Source: an uncultured Bacteroidales bacterium (GTDB lineage Bacteria; Bacteroidota; Bacteroidia; Bacteroidales; F082). From it: 64,000 bases of DNA. The translations under genes were made by a program, and so were the position numbers. The notes below the pieces were generated by a model. It had not been told where the DNA came from and ran no database searches. It saw only the letters and a program-made list of their open reading frames with translations. This document shows positions 1-8,970 of this stretch, piece by piece. Positions within the stretch are counted from its first letter, which is position 1. Every line of letters begins with the position of its first letter. The stretch is taken from NCBI GenBank assembly GCA_946185535.1, contig CAMHJX010000002.1:163006-227005 (forward strand), written 5' to 3'.

Positions 1-1021
1 CGGCAATACGGGCGGCCTCGGCTTCAGCAGCCAAGCGTGCAGCCTCTGCCTCAGCAGCCAAACGTGCGGCTTCCTGCTCTGCGGCAATTCTTGCAGCCTC
101 TTCTGCATCCTGTTCGGCAATGAGCTGGTCGAGGCGACCGATCATGTCTGTTGCGTAGGCGTCGCCCGCGACGACGGCAAGGGCACTCTGATACTGTGCC
201 TTGGCTTCTCTGTAAGCTTTGTTTTCGTATAGTTGGTCGGCAGCGGCAATGATGCCGTTGTATTGGTCGGTCACGCCCTTAGCTGCTTGGTATTCGTTGC
301 GCTTGGCATTGGCTTCTATGTCGTTGGGAAAGAGCTCAAGGGCTTGGTCGAGTTTGCCGATGGCAGCATCGTAGTTTTTGCGCAGTCCGAACTGTCGGGC
401 TTCCTCCATGAGGTTGTCGAACCGGGTTACCTTTTCAGTGTAGAGCTGTTTTTTCTGTCTGGCCTCGGCTAGTTTCTCCTTGGGCAGTTTGTCGTTGGGG
501 AAAATCTCGATGGCGGTTTCAAATTGCATGATGGCAGCGTCGAAGTTATCTTCGGCCAGCAAGCTCTCACCTTGGCTCATGGCGGTGTCGAAGGCGTCTT
601 GTTTGTCCTGACGCTCTTTCAAAATGGCACGCACGGCCTCGGCCTGACCGCTAACATATTTATCGTTGGGGAAAACTTTCAAGGCTTGCTCATATTCAGC
701 CAAAGCCTCTTCGTATTTCTGTTGTCCAAAGTACTGGTCGCCAGCATCCAGATGAGCATAGAACACTTCCTGTCGGGCACCGTCTTCCTGAATCTTCTTC
801 ACGGTTTCGTCCAACTTCTTTTTGGCTGTCGGGTCGTTCGCCTTTTGCTTCAACGCCATCTCGTAGTAGGTCTTCGCACTGATGTAGTCCTTGGCCGTGA
901 ACTTGTCGTTGCCTTTCTTCATCAGCGACTCGTACGACTCGGCATTTTGGGCTTGGACGAAATTGGTACTCAAAAGGAGCGAAGCACCAAACAACAGGGT
1001 AAATATGAGTTTTTTATTCAT
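1..1021 (-). CDS. Secreted TPR protein with Ala/Glu-rich tail (3' end cut by window edge)
   Basis: The ATG is at 1021 and 340 codons run off the window start without a stop. Residues 1-24 form a signal peptide (basic MNKK, hydrophobic core, VQA cleavage site), so the product is exported. Residues about 30-290 are TPR-like helical pairs, visible as repeated AL-V/E-FPND motifs about 70 residues apart. From about residue 300 the sequence turns into A/E/R-rich repeats (EAARLAAEAEAA) expected to form a long charged helix. Similar Bacteroidota proteins continue into an OmpA-like or other C-terminal domain, but that part is not in the window. It lies downstream of lolD on the same strand, separated by a repeat element, so cotranscription is uncertain. 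Function unknown beyond a likely scaffold or envelope role. Confidence 0.85.
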   Translation of the reverse strand, partial: MNKKLIFTLLFGASLLLSTNFVQAQNAESYESLMKKGNDKFTAKDYISAKTYYEMALKQKANDPTAKKKLDETVKKIQEDGARQEVFYAHLDAGDQYFGQQKYEEALAEYEQALKVFPNDKYVSGQAEAVRAILKERQDKQDAFDTAMSQGESLLAEDNFDAAIMQFETAIEIFPNDKLPKEKLAEARQKKQLYTEKVTRFDNLMEEARQFGLRKNYDAAIGKLDQALELFPNDIEANAKRNEYQAAKGVTDQYNGIIAAADQLYENKAYREAKAQYQSALAVVAGDAYATDMIGRLDQLIAEQDAEEAARIAAEQEAARLAAEAEAARLAAEAEAARIA

Positions 1022-1023
1022 GA

Positions 1024-1158
1024 GCAAATTCAAAATTCAAAATTCAAGATTTAAAAATTGTGAATGGTGATTTGAATATTAATATCCATAACGAGAATTG
1101 GCTTATTATATTGTAAGATAAGAACTGATAATTTTGAATCTTTAAATCTTCAATCTTA
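1024..1158. repeat. Inverted-arm element made of AT-rich words
   Basis: The left arm (about 1024-1056) is a run of the word AAATTCA with variants. The right arm (about 1128-1158) is built from the complementary word TTTGAATCT with variants, so the transcript could fold into an imperfect hairpin. It fills the lolD to TPR-gene gap. The same construction recurs at 23881-23980, and with other words at 40388, 44097 and 61848. Confidence 0.6.
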
Positions 1159-1160
1159 AA

Positions 1161-1811
1161 TCAAACAATTCTTCCGTCTTTGATAGTAATAGTGCGATCT
1201 GACATGGCGGCCAATGTCGGGTTGTGTGTGACAATGACAAAAGTTTGGTCCATTTCGTCGCGGAGGCGGAAGAAAAGTTTGTGCAGTTCTTCTGCCGATT
1301 TCGAGTCGAGATTCCCCGAAGGTTCGTCGGCCAGCACCACCGCGGGTTGGTTGATGAGAGCGCGTGCCACGGCGATGCGTTGCTGCTCGCCACCCGAAAG
1401 CTCGGAAGGCTTGTGGGTCTTTCTGTCGGTAAGATTCAGGTATTCAAGTAGTTTCTCGGCTCTCTCGGTGGCTTCTTTCTTGCCCATACCGCCAATGTAG
1501 GCAGGAATGCAGATGTTTTCGATGGCAGTGAACTCAGGCAGCAGGTGATGAAACTGGAACACGAAACCGATTTTCTGGTTGCGGAAGGCGGCCAATGCCG
1601 TTTCGTTCAATTTGCTGACTTCGGTGCCGTCAATGAACAATTGTCCGCGGTCCGCTTTGTCCAAGGTACCGATGATGTGGAGTAGGGTGGACTTGCCCGC
1701 ACCCGAAGCACCAACGATGCTCACGATTTCCTTTTTGTTGATGTGGAGGTCGATGCCTTTGAGCACTTCGAGGCTGCCGTAGGATTTATGAATGCCTGTC
1801 GCTTGAATCAT
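1161..1811 (-). CDS. lolD: LolD-type ABC transporter ATP-binding protein
   Basis: 216 residues, the normal size for LolD/MacB-family ATPases. Walker A GASGAGKS is at residues 34-41, the Q-loop near [10 protein letters not shown] (83-92), the ABC signature LSGGEQQR at 138-145 and Walker B VVLADEP at 158-164 followed by SGNLDSKS. The N-terminus ([16 protein letters not shown]) and the [10 protein letters not shown] segment are typical of LolD, which powers release of lipoproteins from the inner membrane with LolC/E permeases. No permease gene is adjacent, which is usual in Bacteroidota. A TAATTTTG promoter box lies 20 bp upstream of the start, divergent from the uvrB promoter. A MacB- or FtsE-type assignment is possible but less likely. 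Confidence 0.85.
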   Translation of the reverse strand: MIQATGIHKSYGSLEVLKGIDLHINKKEIVSIVGASGAGKSTLLHIIGTLDKADRGQLFIDGTEVSKLNETALAAFRNQKIGFVFQFHHLLPEFTAIENICIPAYIGGMGKKEATERAEKLLEYLNLTDRKTHKPSELSGGEQQRIAVARALINQPAVVLADEPSGNLDSKSAEELHKLFFRLRDEMDQTFVIVTHNPTLAAMSDRTITIKDGRIV

Positions 1812-1830
1812 ACCTTGTCGTATTAGGCTG

Positions 1831-1838
1831 CAAAATTA
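1831..1838 (-). promoter_or_regulatory. -7 box TAATTTTG for lolD
   Basis: Reads TAATTTTG on the minus strand, matching the Bacteroidota TAnnTTTG consensus, 20 bp before the lolD ATG. Confidence 0.6.
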
Positions 1839-1851
1839 CGAAAAATATGTG

Positions 1852-1859
1852 TATCTTTG
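1852..1859 (+). promoter_or_regulatory. -7 box TATCTTTG for uvrB
   Basis: TATCTTTGC 26 bp before the uvrB ATG at 1885. Because it lies inside the longer open frame that starts at 1849, it supports the downstream start. Confidence 0.65.
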
Positions 1860-1884
1860 CAGTCTTTGCAAAACGATATTGATT

Positions 1885-3897
1885 ATGGATTTCAAACTAG
1901 TCTCTGATTTTCAGCCTACTGGCGACCAGCCCGAAGCCATCAAGCAGTTGGTGGATGGCTTGAACCGTGGCGACCATGCACAGACATTGCTTGGCGTGAC
2001 GGGTTCGGGCAAGACGTTCACCATTGCCAATGTGTTGGCTCAGGTGAATCGTCCCGCTTTGGTGTTGAGCCATAACAAGACATTGGCTGCTCAGCTTTAT
2101 GGCGAGTTCAAACAGTTTTTCCCTGAGAACGCGGTGAATTATTTCGTTTCCTATTACGACTATTACCAGCCCGAGGCGTTCATTCCCGCCACCAATACCT
2201 ATATTGAAAAGGATCTAGCCATCAACATGGACATCGACAAGATGCGTTTAGCGACGACTTCTGCCTTGCTTTCTGGTCGGCGTGATATTATCGTAGTTTC
2301 CTCTGTATCATGTCTTTATGGTATTGGCAATCCAGATGATTTCGGCAAGAATATCATCTATTTGGAGCGCGGAATGAAAATCAGCCGCGATGAGGTGGCC
2401 AAGGCTTTGGTTGGGGCATTGTATGTGCGCAACGAGATTGAGTTCACGCAGGGTAAATTTAGGGTAAAAGGTGAGACAATGGATGTGTTTCCCGCCTATG
2501 CCGATTATGCCTACCGCATCGTTTTTTGGGATGATGAAATCGACAGTCTGGAAATGCTTAATCCCGTGACGGGGAGAAAGATGGAGGAGCTCTCTGAATT
2601 GACCATCTTCCCCGCCAACATCTTTGTGACTTCACAAAGTAAGTTGAACTCTGCTGTGGCGGAAATACAAGATGATATGTTCAAGCAGGCCGAGTATTTC
2701 CGCGAGATTGGAAAGAACTTGGAAGCCAAGCGCTTGGAAGACCGTGTCAATTATGATATCGAGATGATGAAGGAACTGGGCTATTGCTCTGGCATTGAGA
2801 ACTACTCGCGTTATTTTGACGGACGCAGTCCAGGGACGAGGCCGTTCTGCCTGCTTGATTATTTCCCTGACGATTTCATCACCATCATCGACGAGAGCCA
2901 TGTGACCATTCCACAGATTCGTGGCATGCATGGCGGCGACCGTTCGCGCAAGCAGACCTTGGTGGAATATGGCTTCCGTTTGCCGTCGGCATTGGATAAT
3001 AGACCTTTGCAGTTTGATGAGTTTGAGGCGCTTACGGGACAGACCATCTATGTCAGTGCCACACCCGCTGACTTTGAGTTGCAGCAAAGCGATGGTGTAT
3101 ATGTGGAGCAGCTAATTCGTCCCACTGGCTTGCTCGATCCTGTGATTGAAGTGCGCCCCAGTTTGAATCAAGTAGATGACCTCATTGATGAGATCCACAA
3201 AGTGACGGAGAAGAACCAGCGTGTGTTGGTCACCACCTTGACGAAACGCATGGCCGAGGAACTGAATACCTATCTCAACGGCTTGAAAATCAAGACACGG
3301 TACATTCACTCCGATGTGGACACCATGGAGCGTGTGGAGATCCTGCAAGGTCTGCGTATGGGCGATTTCGACGTCTTGGTGGGTGTGAACCTTTTGCGTG
3401 AGGGTCTGGACCTGCCCGAAGTTAGCCTTGTGGCTATTCTTGATGCCGACAAGGAGGGTTTTCTTCGTTCGGAGCGTTCCTTGGTGCAGACCGCAGGCCG
3501 TGCTGCGCGTAATGCCGAGAGCAAGGTCATCATGTATGCTGATACGATTACCGACTCGATGCGCAAGACCATTGATGAAACCGCTCGCCGTCGTGCCAAG
3601 CAAATGGCCTACAACGAGGCTCACGGCATTGTGCCAAAGACCATTGTTAAGGCTATCGACAACTCGTTAGGTACCTTGAAAGGCCAGCCTGCGCCGGTGT
3701 CCTATTCGCAAACAGGTGATGCCACGATGGCGGCAGAAGGCCGAACTGAATATAGGTCGAAGGAGCAGATACAGAAAGCCATCCAGCAGGCCAAGAAGAA
3801 CATGGAGAAGGCCGTCAAGGAAATGGATTTCCTGGCAGCCGCCAAGTTCAGGGATGAAATGCTTCAGTTGCAGATTGAGATTGAGAGAATGCAATAG
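1885..3897 (+). CDS. uvrB: Excinuclease ABC subunit UvrB
   Basis: 670 residues, the family length. UvrB is the DNA-loading helicase-like subunit of nucleotide excision repair; it receives damaged DNA from UvrA and recruits UvrC. Visible: the N-terminal FQPTGDQPEAI motif, Walker A GVTGSGKT at 37-44, the beta-hairpin core SYYDYYQPEAF near 89-99 that clamps damaged DNA, the DESH helicase motif, the C-terminal helicase motif LREGLDLPE and QTAGRAARN, and a terminal UVR coiled-coil motif (AAKFRDEMLQLQ) for UvrC contact. The open frame begins 12 codons earlier, but those codons overlap the promoter box, so 1885 is chosen. recQ follows after 2 bp, implying a repair operon. Confidence 0.97.
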   Translation: MDFKLVSDFQPTGDQPEAIKQLVDGLNRGDHAQTLLGVTGSGKTFTIANVLAQVNRPALVLSHNKTLAAQLYGEFKQFFPENAVNYFVSYYDYYQPEAFIPATNTYIEKDLAINMDIDKMRLATTSALLSGRRDIIVVSSVSCLYGIGNPDDFGKNIIYLERGMKISRDEVAKALVGALYVRNEIEFTQGKFRVKGETMDVFPAYADYAYRIVFWDDEIDSLEMLNPVTGRKMEELSELTIFPANIFVTSQSKLNSAVAEIQDDMFKQAEYFREIGKNLEAKRLEDRVNYDIEMMKELGYCSGIENYSRYFDGRSPGTRPFCLLDYFPDDFITIIDESHVTIPQIRGMHGGDRSRKQTLVEYGFRLPSALDNRPLQFDEFEALTGQTIYVSATPADFELQQSDGVYVEQLIRPTGLLDPVIEVRPSLNQVDDLIDEIHKVTEKNQRVLVTTLTKRMAEELNTYLNGLKIKTRYIHSDVDTMERVEILQGLRMGDFDVLVGVNLLREGLDLPEVSLVAILDADKEGFLRSERSLVQTAGRAARNAESKVIMYADTITDSMRKTIDETARRRAKQMAYNEAHGIVPKTIVKAIDNSLGTLKGQPAPVSYSQTGDATMAAEGRTEYRSKEQIQKAIQQAKKNMEKAVKEMDFLAAAKFRDEMLQLQIEIERMQ

Positions 3898-3899
3898 TT

Positions 3900-5822
3900 A
3901 TGTCCGCCGCCACCCGAGCCATATTACAGCAGTATTGGGGCTATCCCAGTTTCCGCCCGCTCCAGGAGGACATCGTGGACTCGGTGATGGCAGGGAAGGA
4001 TACGCTCGCTTTGTTGCCCACGGGCGGCGGCAAGAGCATCTGCTTTCAGGTGCCAGCCATGGCGATGGAGGGTTTATGCCTCGTCATCACTCCGCTCATC
4101 GCGCTGATGAAGGACCAAGTGGCACACCTTGTGGACAAAGGCATTCCAGCAGCTGCCATTTATTCAGGGATGCACCCCGATGCCTTGGAATTAGCTTATA
4201 ATCAAGCGGCATACGGGCGACTGAAGTTCTTGTATGTCTCGCCTGAGCGCCTGCAAACGGATGCCTTTATCGAGGCTCTGAAGCGGATGAAGGTTTGCTT
4301 GCTGGCTGTTGATGAGTCACATTGCATCTCACAGTGGGGATATGACTTCCGTCCTCCTTATTTGAAGATTGCCGACATTCGACCTTATATGCCAAAGACA
4401 CCTGTCTTGGCCTTGACTGCCACTGCAACAGCCAAAGTAGTCGATGACATCCAATTTCGCCTCGGCTTCAAAGAAAAAAATGTCTTCCAAAGCAGTTTTG
4501 AACGCAAGAATGTGACTTACAATGTGTATCAAGAGGCCGACAAATACGGTGTGTTGCGCCGTAAGTTGGAAGCTATGACAGAGGGCAGCGCCATTGTGTA
4601 TGTACGCAACCGCAAGCGCACACAGGTCATTTCTGATTGGCTCAACTCGGTGGGTATTAGTGCCACTTTCTATCATGCTGGATTGGATGCCAAGACTCGC
4701 GATGAGCGTCAAGATCTATGGATGAAAGGTAAGGTGAAGGTTATTGCCGCTACTAATGCTTTCGGTATGGGTATCGACAAGCCTGATGTGCGTCTTGTTA
4801 TCCACATGGATCTGCCCGATAGTATTGAGGCCTACTTCCAGGAGGCGGGTCGCGCAGGCCGTGACCTCAAGCCTTCTGAGGCTTTCTTGCTTGTTTCGCC
4901 TGCCGATGTTACTAAGTTGCAGGAGAACCTAACGCAATCGTTCCCTGAGTTGGAGCGCATTAAATTGATTTATAACGCCTTGGGTAACTATTTCAATATT
5001 CCTGTTGGGGCAGGAGAGAACATATCCTATCCTTTTGTCATCAGCGACTTCGCTAATCGTTACGACTTCTCTGTCGTTGAGGTGTTCCACACTTTGAAAA
5101 TCCTTGAAAAAGAAGGCTTTCTGTTGCTCTCCGACAGCTTTGATGAGCCTTCCAAGGTGATGATCAAGGCCTCGCGCGATGACATTTATGGCTTTCAGGT
5201 CAACAATCCACAATACAGCGAACTGATTAAGTGTATGTTGCGTAGTTTGCCTGGCGTGCTTACCGATTTCGTGAAAATCAACGAGGAAGTTCTGGCCAAA
5301 AAGACCGGACTAGCTTCGGACAAAGTCGTTGAGCAGTTGAAAAAGCTGGAATCTTACCAGTTCCTTTCCTACGCACCACGCAACGACAAACCACAAGTGC
5401 TGTTTTTATCGGAGTTTGTTGATTCCAAGCATTTTGGTCTTTCAAAAGAGAACTATTACGACCGAAAAAAAGATGCAGAGGAGCGTGTGAAGGCGGTCAT
5501 CGACTTCGTGAACAACAATGAGGAATGCCGAAGTGTGCAGTTGCTGCGTTATTTCAACGAGAAGACAAGGAAGAATTGTGGCCGTTGTGATGTGTGTTTG
5601 AAGCAGGGTCAACACCGTGTCCCATATGATTCGGTAGAAGAGCGGGTGCAGAGCGTGATGCGTGAGACGGGTCAGCCAATGAAGTACATTCTATCCCAAT
5701 GTAGCGATATGGAAGAGTCGCAGGTGTTGGATGCAATACGGTTTCTAATTGATAATGATGTGCTTCAGTATGAGAAGGATGGTACGATCAAGAAAAAGTG
5801 CAACAAAAAAAGCCGTCAATGA
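3900..5822 (+). CDS. recQ: RecQ-family ATP-dependent DNA helicase
   Basis: 640 residues. 3'-5' DNA helicase of recombination and fork repair. Walker A LPTGGGKS is at 39-46, DESH at 138-141, the aromatic-rich loop HCISQWGYDFRP directly after, and the C-terminal motif EAGRAGRD. The zinc-binding cysteines (C543, then C560, C563, C566 in CGRCDVC) lie near the C-terminus, after a roughly 170-residue helical/winged-helix stretch, and no HRDC domain follows. This is the arrangement of the second Bacteroidota RecQ type, not of E. coli RecQ. It starts 2 bp after uvrB. The rho-independent terminator at 5805-5835 overlaps its last codons. Confidence 0.93.
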   Translation: MSAATRAILQQYWGYPSFRPLQEDIVDSVMAGKDTLALLPTGGGKSICFQVPAMAMEGLCLVITPLIALMKDQVAHLVDKGIPAAAIYSGMHPDALELAYNQAAYGRLKFLYVSPERLQTDAFIEALKRMKVCLLAVDESHCISQWGYDFRPPYLKIADIRPYMPKTPVLALTATATAKVVDDIQFRLGFKEKNVFQSSFERKNVTYNVYQEADKYGVLRRKLEAMTEGSAIVYVRNRKRTQVISDWLNSVGISATFYHAGLDAKTRDERQDLWMKGKVKVIAATNAFGMGIDKPDVRLVIHMDLPDSIEAYFQEAGRAGRDLKPSEAFLLVSPADVTKLQENLTQSFPELERIKLIYNALGNYFNIPVGAGENISYPFVISDFANRYDFSVVEVFHTLKILEKEGFLLLSDSFDEPSKVMIKASRDDIYGFQVNNPQYSELIKCMLRSLPGVLTDFVKINEEVLAKKTGLASDKVVEQLKKLESYQFLSYAPRNDKPQVLFLSEFVDSKHFGLSKENYYDRKKDAEERVKAVIDFVNNNEECRSVQLLRYFNEKTRKNCGRCDVCLKQGQHRVPYDSVEERVQSVMRETGQPMKYILSQCSDMEESQVLDAIRFLIDNDVLQYEKDGTIKKKCNKKSRQ

Positions 5823-5835
5823 TGACGGCTTTTCT
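5805..5835. terminator. Bidirectional rho-independent terminator between recQ and HU gene
   Basis: Perfect 7-bp stem GCCGTCA/TGACGGC (5812-5818 and 5823-5829) with a 4-nt loop, an A-run before and a T-run after, so it can serve both converging genes. The recQ stop codon falls inside the loop. Confidence 0.85.
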
Positions 5836-5854
5836 TTGTTTTTGAAATATTGTC

Positions 5855-6118
5855 TTATTTCAGGATGTTTGCTGCTGGTTTGAACTTCACAACTTTCTTT
5901 GCAGCAATCTTAATGGTCTTGCCAGTTCTGGGGTTGCGGCCTTGTCTTGCAGGACGCTTGGTAACTGCGATGGTACCAAAACCTACGAGAGCGACTTTTC
6001 CGTCCTTTTTCAGTTCGTCTTTAGTGACATCCATGATGGCATCGATAGCCTTTCTTGCATCAACCTTGGTCATGCCGGCCTTTTCGGCGACAGCGTTGAT
6101 TAATTCTACTTTATTCAT
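5855..6118 (-). CDS. HU-family DNA-binding protein
   Basis: 87 residues; nucleoid protein that bends DNA as a dimer. Typical start MNKVELINAVAEKAG, the dimer helix pair, VGFGTIAVTKRPARQGRNP beta arm (about 45-65) with the conserved RNP motif whose proline intercalates into DNA, and the basic end KVVKFKPAANILK. It is monocistronic, with its own TACCTTTG promoter at 6154-6161 and a shared terminator downstream. Confidence 0.96.
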   Translation of the reverse strand: MNKVELINAVAEKAGMTKVDARKAIDAIMDVTKDELKKDGKVALVGFGTIAVTKRPARQGRNPRTGKTIKIAAKKVVKFKPAANILK

Positions 6119-6153
6119 ATTAGTTTATAATTAGTGGTTAAACTTTTACCCGA

Positions 6154-6161
6154 CAAAGGTA
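6154..6161 (-). promoter_or_regulatory. -7 box TACCTTTG for HU gene
   Basis: Minus-strand TACCTTTG with a TTG -33 element 18 bp further upstream (6180-6182), a good match to the Bacteroidota promoter pattern. Confidence 0.65.
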
Positions 6162-6253
6162 ATGTATTTTTGTAAAATACAAGTGTTTTTTGAAAAAAAT
6201 GTGCGATTTTTATCAAAAAAACCGAAAATTTCATGAAAAAGGGACTATTTTCC

Positions 6254-7225
6254 TCATTTCAAAGTGGTTTTCCAGCTGCCATTGAGTTGTATTCCCCTTA
6301 AAAAATCGTCAATCGGCATGGCTTTTTTTCCAGCTTGCTGCACTTGTTTCAGATGGATGAATCCGTCCGATAATGCGATTTTCAGATATTTTTTGTTGTC
6401 GGAGACCACGCTGCCTGGCACAACATTAGGGATGCAGCTTTCGATTTCAGCGGCGTAGACTTTCATGTCAATGGTTTCACCATTTTCGGACTGCAGTTGG
6501 GTGTGTGCGGCAGGGTAGGGTGACAAACCGCGAATGTGGTTGTAGACGGTCAGGCAGTCACTGCTCCAATCTATATTGCAAAACTCTTTGGTAATCTTGG
6601 GAGCGGGTTTCAAGGGTTGGTTTTCTGACAGTTCTTCTTGTGGCAAAGCTTGGACGTTGCCATCTTCTATCTTCTTAATGGTCTCAACGACGACTTTGTT
6701 GCCTAACAGCATCAACTCGTCATGGAGCTCTCCGGCGGTTTCTTCGGGACGGATGTTGACTTTCTCACGCATGATGATGGCACCTTTGTCGATTTCCTCG
6801 TTGAGGAAGAAGGTGGTGAGTCCCGTCTCGGTCTCTCCATTGATGATGGCGAAGTTGATGGGTGCTGCACCACGATATTGGGGCAGGAGGGAAGCATGAA
6901 GGTTAAAAGTGCCCAGTTCGGGCATCTGCCAAACCACGGCGGGCAACATCCTGAAAGCCACAACGATGAATAGGTCAGCTTGGTATGAAGCCAATTGTTC
7001 CAAAAACGTCGGATCTTTTAGCTTTTCTGGTTGGAGCAAAGGCAGGTCGTGTTCCAAAGCGGTTTGCTTCACGTCTGAATATTGGATCTTCCGACCGCGA
7101 CCGGCGGGTTTGTCGGGCATGGTAACCACGACCGCCACTTCGTAGCCGGCTTTAAGGATGGCTTCCAGTTGCGATGCGGCGAATTCGGGGGTGCCGAAAT
7201 AGGCGATTCTGATGTTCTTTTTCAT
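6254..7225 (-). CDS. fmt: Methionyl-tRNA formyltransferase
   Basis: 323 residues. Transfers a formyl group from 10-formyl-THF to initiator Met-tRNA. Seen: GTPEFAA near residue 11, the folate-site signature with catalytic N108 and H110 (FNLHASLLPQYRGAAP), D146 in EEIDKGA, and a C-terminal OB-like domain (GLSPYPAAHT, IHLKQVQQAGKK). Length matches the family. A terminator for the upstream gene lies between it and the TPR gene, so it probably has its own start of transcription or relies on read-through. Confidence 0.95.
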   Translation of the reverse strand: MKKNIRIAYFGTPEFAASQLEAILKAGYEVAVVVTMPDKPAGRGRKIQYSDVKQTALEHDLPLLQPEKLKDPTFLEQLASYQADLFIVVAFRMLPAVVWQMPELGTFNLHASLLPQYRGAAPINFAIINGETETGLTTFFLNEEIDKGAIIMREKVNIRPEETAGELHDELMLLGNKVVVETIKKIEDGNVQALPQEELSENQPLKPAPKITKEFCNIDWSSDCLTVYNHIRGLSPYPAAHTQLQSENGETIDMKVYAAEIESCIPNVVPGSVVSDNKKYLKIALSDGFIHLKQVQQAGKKAMPIDDFLRGIQLNGSWKTTLK

Positions 7226-7235
7226 AACTAATTGT

Positions 7236-7268
7236 CAAAAAAATGCCTGACCTTTCTGGGCCAGGCAT
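7236..7268 (-). terminator. Rho-independent terminator of the membrane TPR gene
   Basis: On the minus strand ATGCCTG pairs with CAGGCAT (7262-7268 with 7243-7249), followed by seven T residues. It sits between the TPR gene and fmt. Confidence 0.8.
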
Positions 7269-7291
7269 CCTTATTTATATTGACCCTTAAA

Positions 7292-8020
7292 TCATTTCAT
7301 CTTCTCTTCGAGATAGGCAATGGTCTTCGTGATTTCGAAAGCTTCATTGCTGTTCGGATAGTCTTTTTTCAGGGTCTTGTAGGTCTCCAGGGCCTTGGCA
7401 TAGTTGCCCATGATTTCGTAGGTCATGCCCAACTTGACGAGGTGCATCGGTGAAGTGAAATCATTGGCGTTCTTCTTGGCGGCCTTTTCGTAATAGGCAA
7501 CAGCGTTTTGCTGGTCGCCGAGTTCAAGATAGCAGTCGGCAATGAGACCTAAAGCCAAAGGAGACAACACCTTGTCGTCGTTGGTGTATTTCTTGAGGTA
7601 TTCGATGGCGTTGTTGTAGTCACCTTGTTTCAGATAGCAAAGGCCCGCGTAATAGGCAGCGAGCTTACCAGCCTTGGTGGAACCATACTCGTTGACGATG
7701 CTGAGGAATCCGACTTTTTCGCCGTCTCCGTTCAGGGCAGTGGTGTAGTCTTCGTTCTGCATGTAATAAGAGGCGAAGTCAACGGCTTGTGTGGCCTTCT
7801 CCTCGAAACTGATTTCACTCGGGAAACTCAGGTTCTTGGCAGTTTCGTTCTTTTTTGCCTTATACCTGCTGAAGCCATAGATGGAAAAAGCGATGACCAA
7901 CAGGGCAATAAGAATAATCCACAGGGTTTTTTGGTTGTTTTCAATCCAAAGTTCGGTTTTGCTTAAGGCTTCTTCAACGTTTTCGAGCCTTTCATCTCCT
8001 TGTTTTGTGTTCTGTGCCAT
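7292..8020 (-). CDS. Membrane-anchored TPR protein (YfgM-like layout)
   Basis: 242 residues: a cytoplasmic N-terminus of about 30 residues, one membrane segment (about 33-52, LWIILIALLVIAFSIYGF), then TPR repeats from about 80 to the end (LAAYYAGLCYLKQGDYNNAIEYL, IADCYLELGDQQNAVAYYEKA, GMTYEIMGNYAKALETYKTL). The layout resembles YfgM/ancillary SecYEG TPR proteins, which face the periplasm and chaperone exported proteins. That role is inferred from topology only. Transcribed from the TACTTTTG box at 8042-8049 and closed by its own terminator. Confidence 0.85.
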   Translation of the reverse strand: MAQNTKQGDERLENVEEALSKTELWIENNQKTLWIILIALLVIAFSIYGFSRYKAKKNETAKNLSFPSEISFEEKATQAVDFASYYMQNEDYTTALNGDGEKVGFLSIVNEYGSTKAGKLAAYYAGLCYLKQGDYNNAIEYLKKYTNDDKVLSPLALGLIADCYLELGDQQNAVAYYEKAAKKNANDFTSPMHLVKLGMTYEIMGNYAKALETYKTLKKDYPNSNEAFEITKTIAYLEEKMK

Positions 8021-8041
8021 ATCAATTCAAAATTTTGCGTG

Positions 8042-8049
8042 CAAAAGTA
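8042..8049 (-). promoter_or_regulatory. -7 box TACTTTTG for membrane TPR gene
   Basis: Minus-strand TACTTTTGC, 21 bp before the ATG at 8020, back to back with the trmH-like gene promoter. Confidence 0.6.
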
Positions 8050-8100
8050 CGCTTTTTCGGCTTACCTTCAGCCGTTTTTTTGTAATTTTTTCTTTTTTCG

Positions 8101-8108
8101 TATTTTTG
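8101..8108 (+). promoter_or_regulatory. -7 box TATTTTTG for SpoU methyltransferase gene
   Basis: TATTTTTGC with a TTG -33 element 18 bp upstream (8080-8082). It places transcription start just before the ATG at 8135 and rules out the longer frame opening at 8000. Confidence 0.7.
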
Positions 8109-8134
8109 CACCTCTTAATGAAATTGTAAAGCTC

Positions 8135-8890
8135 ATGAAGAAATCCATCGTGTATGACGGAAGGGAGTGGCAGAACCTTGAATTTCAACAGAATGCAGCC
8201 CTTGATATAGCCATGCTTGAGTTCCTCACGCAGTTCATTACTGACGAACGCAGGCAACGTTTTGAGGATATTCTCGATTTTCGCACAAGGCATCTCACGG
8301 TCGTCCTTGAGGACATTTTTCAGCCACACAATGCCAGCGCAGTGTTGCGCAGTTGTGAGCTCAGAGGTATCCAGGACGTGCATATCGTGGAGAACAACAA
8401 CCATTACGATGTCAATCCGGATGTGGTGCTGGGCAGCACCAAGTGGCTCAACATGTACTATTATGAAAAAGGTGAGTTTAATACTCCCGATGCCTATCAA
8501 CAGTTGCATGATAAGGGCTATAAGATTGTGGCCACTTGTCCGCACCGCGATGATTTCACGCCCGATACTTTGCCGCTCGACCAACCGGTAGCCTTGGTCT
8601 TCGGTACGGAAAAGCTTGGCCTCTCGGATTATGCCGTCGAGCATGCCGACATGCATGTCCGCATCCCGATGTATGGCTTCACGGAGAGCTACAATATCAG
8701 CGTTTCTGCGGCCTTGCTGTTGTACACGCTGACCAACCGCCTCCATGCTTCTACCGATATCAACTGGCACCTCACAGAGGCGGAACGCAATGCGTTGCGC
8801 CTTGTTTGGACACGCCGCTCGTTGAGTCGTATTCGACAATATGACCGTAAGTTTGCCGAGTTGCATCCTGAATTTTTTACTGAACCTTAG
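8135..8890 (+). CDS. SpoU/TrmH-family RNA 2'-O-methyltransferase
   Basis: 251 residues from the ATG at 8135. Methylates a ribose 2'-OH, most likely of tRNA (TrmH-like); the exact nucleotide cannot be read from sequence. SPOUT knot motifs are present: N-x-A-A/S-x-x-R as NASAVLRSCE, LVFGTEKLGLS, and the last knot motif IPMYGFTESYNISVSAALLLY. A C-terminal basic helical extension (RRSLSRIRQYDRK) could bind RNA. Monocistronic. Confidence 0.9.
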   Translation: MKKSIVYDGREWQNLEFQQNAALDIAMLEFLTQFITDERRQRFEDILDFRTRHLTVVLEDIFQPHNASAVLRSCELRGIQDVHIVENNNHYDVNPDVVLGSTKWLNMYYYEKGEFNTPDAYQQLHDKGYKIVATCPHRDDFTPDTLPLDQPVALVFGTEKLGLSDYAVEHADMHVRIPMYGFTESYNISVSAALLLYTLTNRLHASTDINWHLTEAERNALRLVWTRRSLSRIRQYDRKFAELHPEFFTEP

Positions 8891-8942
8891 GTGCAATATG
8901 CTTTAATTTTTGTCGTTTTCATATAATAACGGCAAAATTTTG

Positions 8943-8950
8943 TACTTTTG
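8943..8950 (+). promoter_or_regulatory. -7 box TACTTTTG for poly-Asn lipoprotein gene
   Basis: TACTTTTGC 20 bp before the ATG at 8971. No well-spaced TTG -33 element was found. Confidence 0.55.
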
Positions 8951-8970
8951 CGCTGAAATTTGATTAGAGA

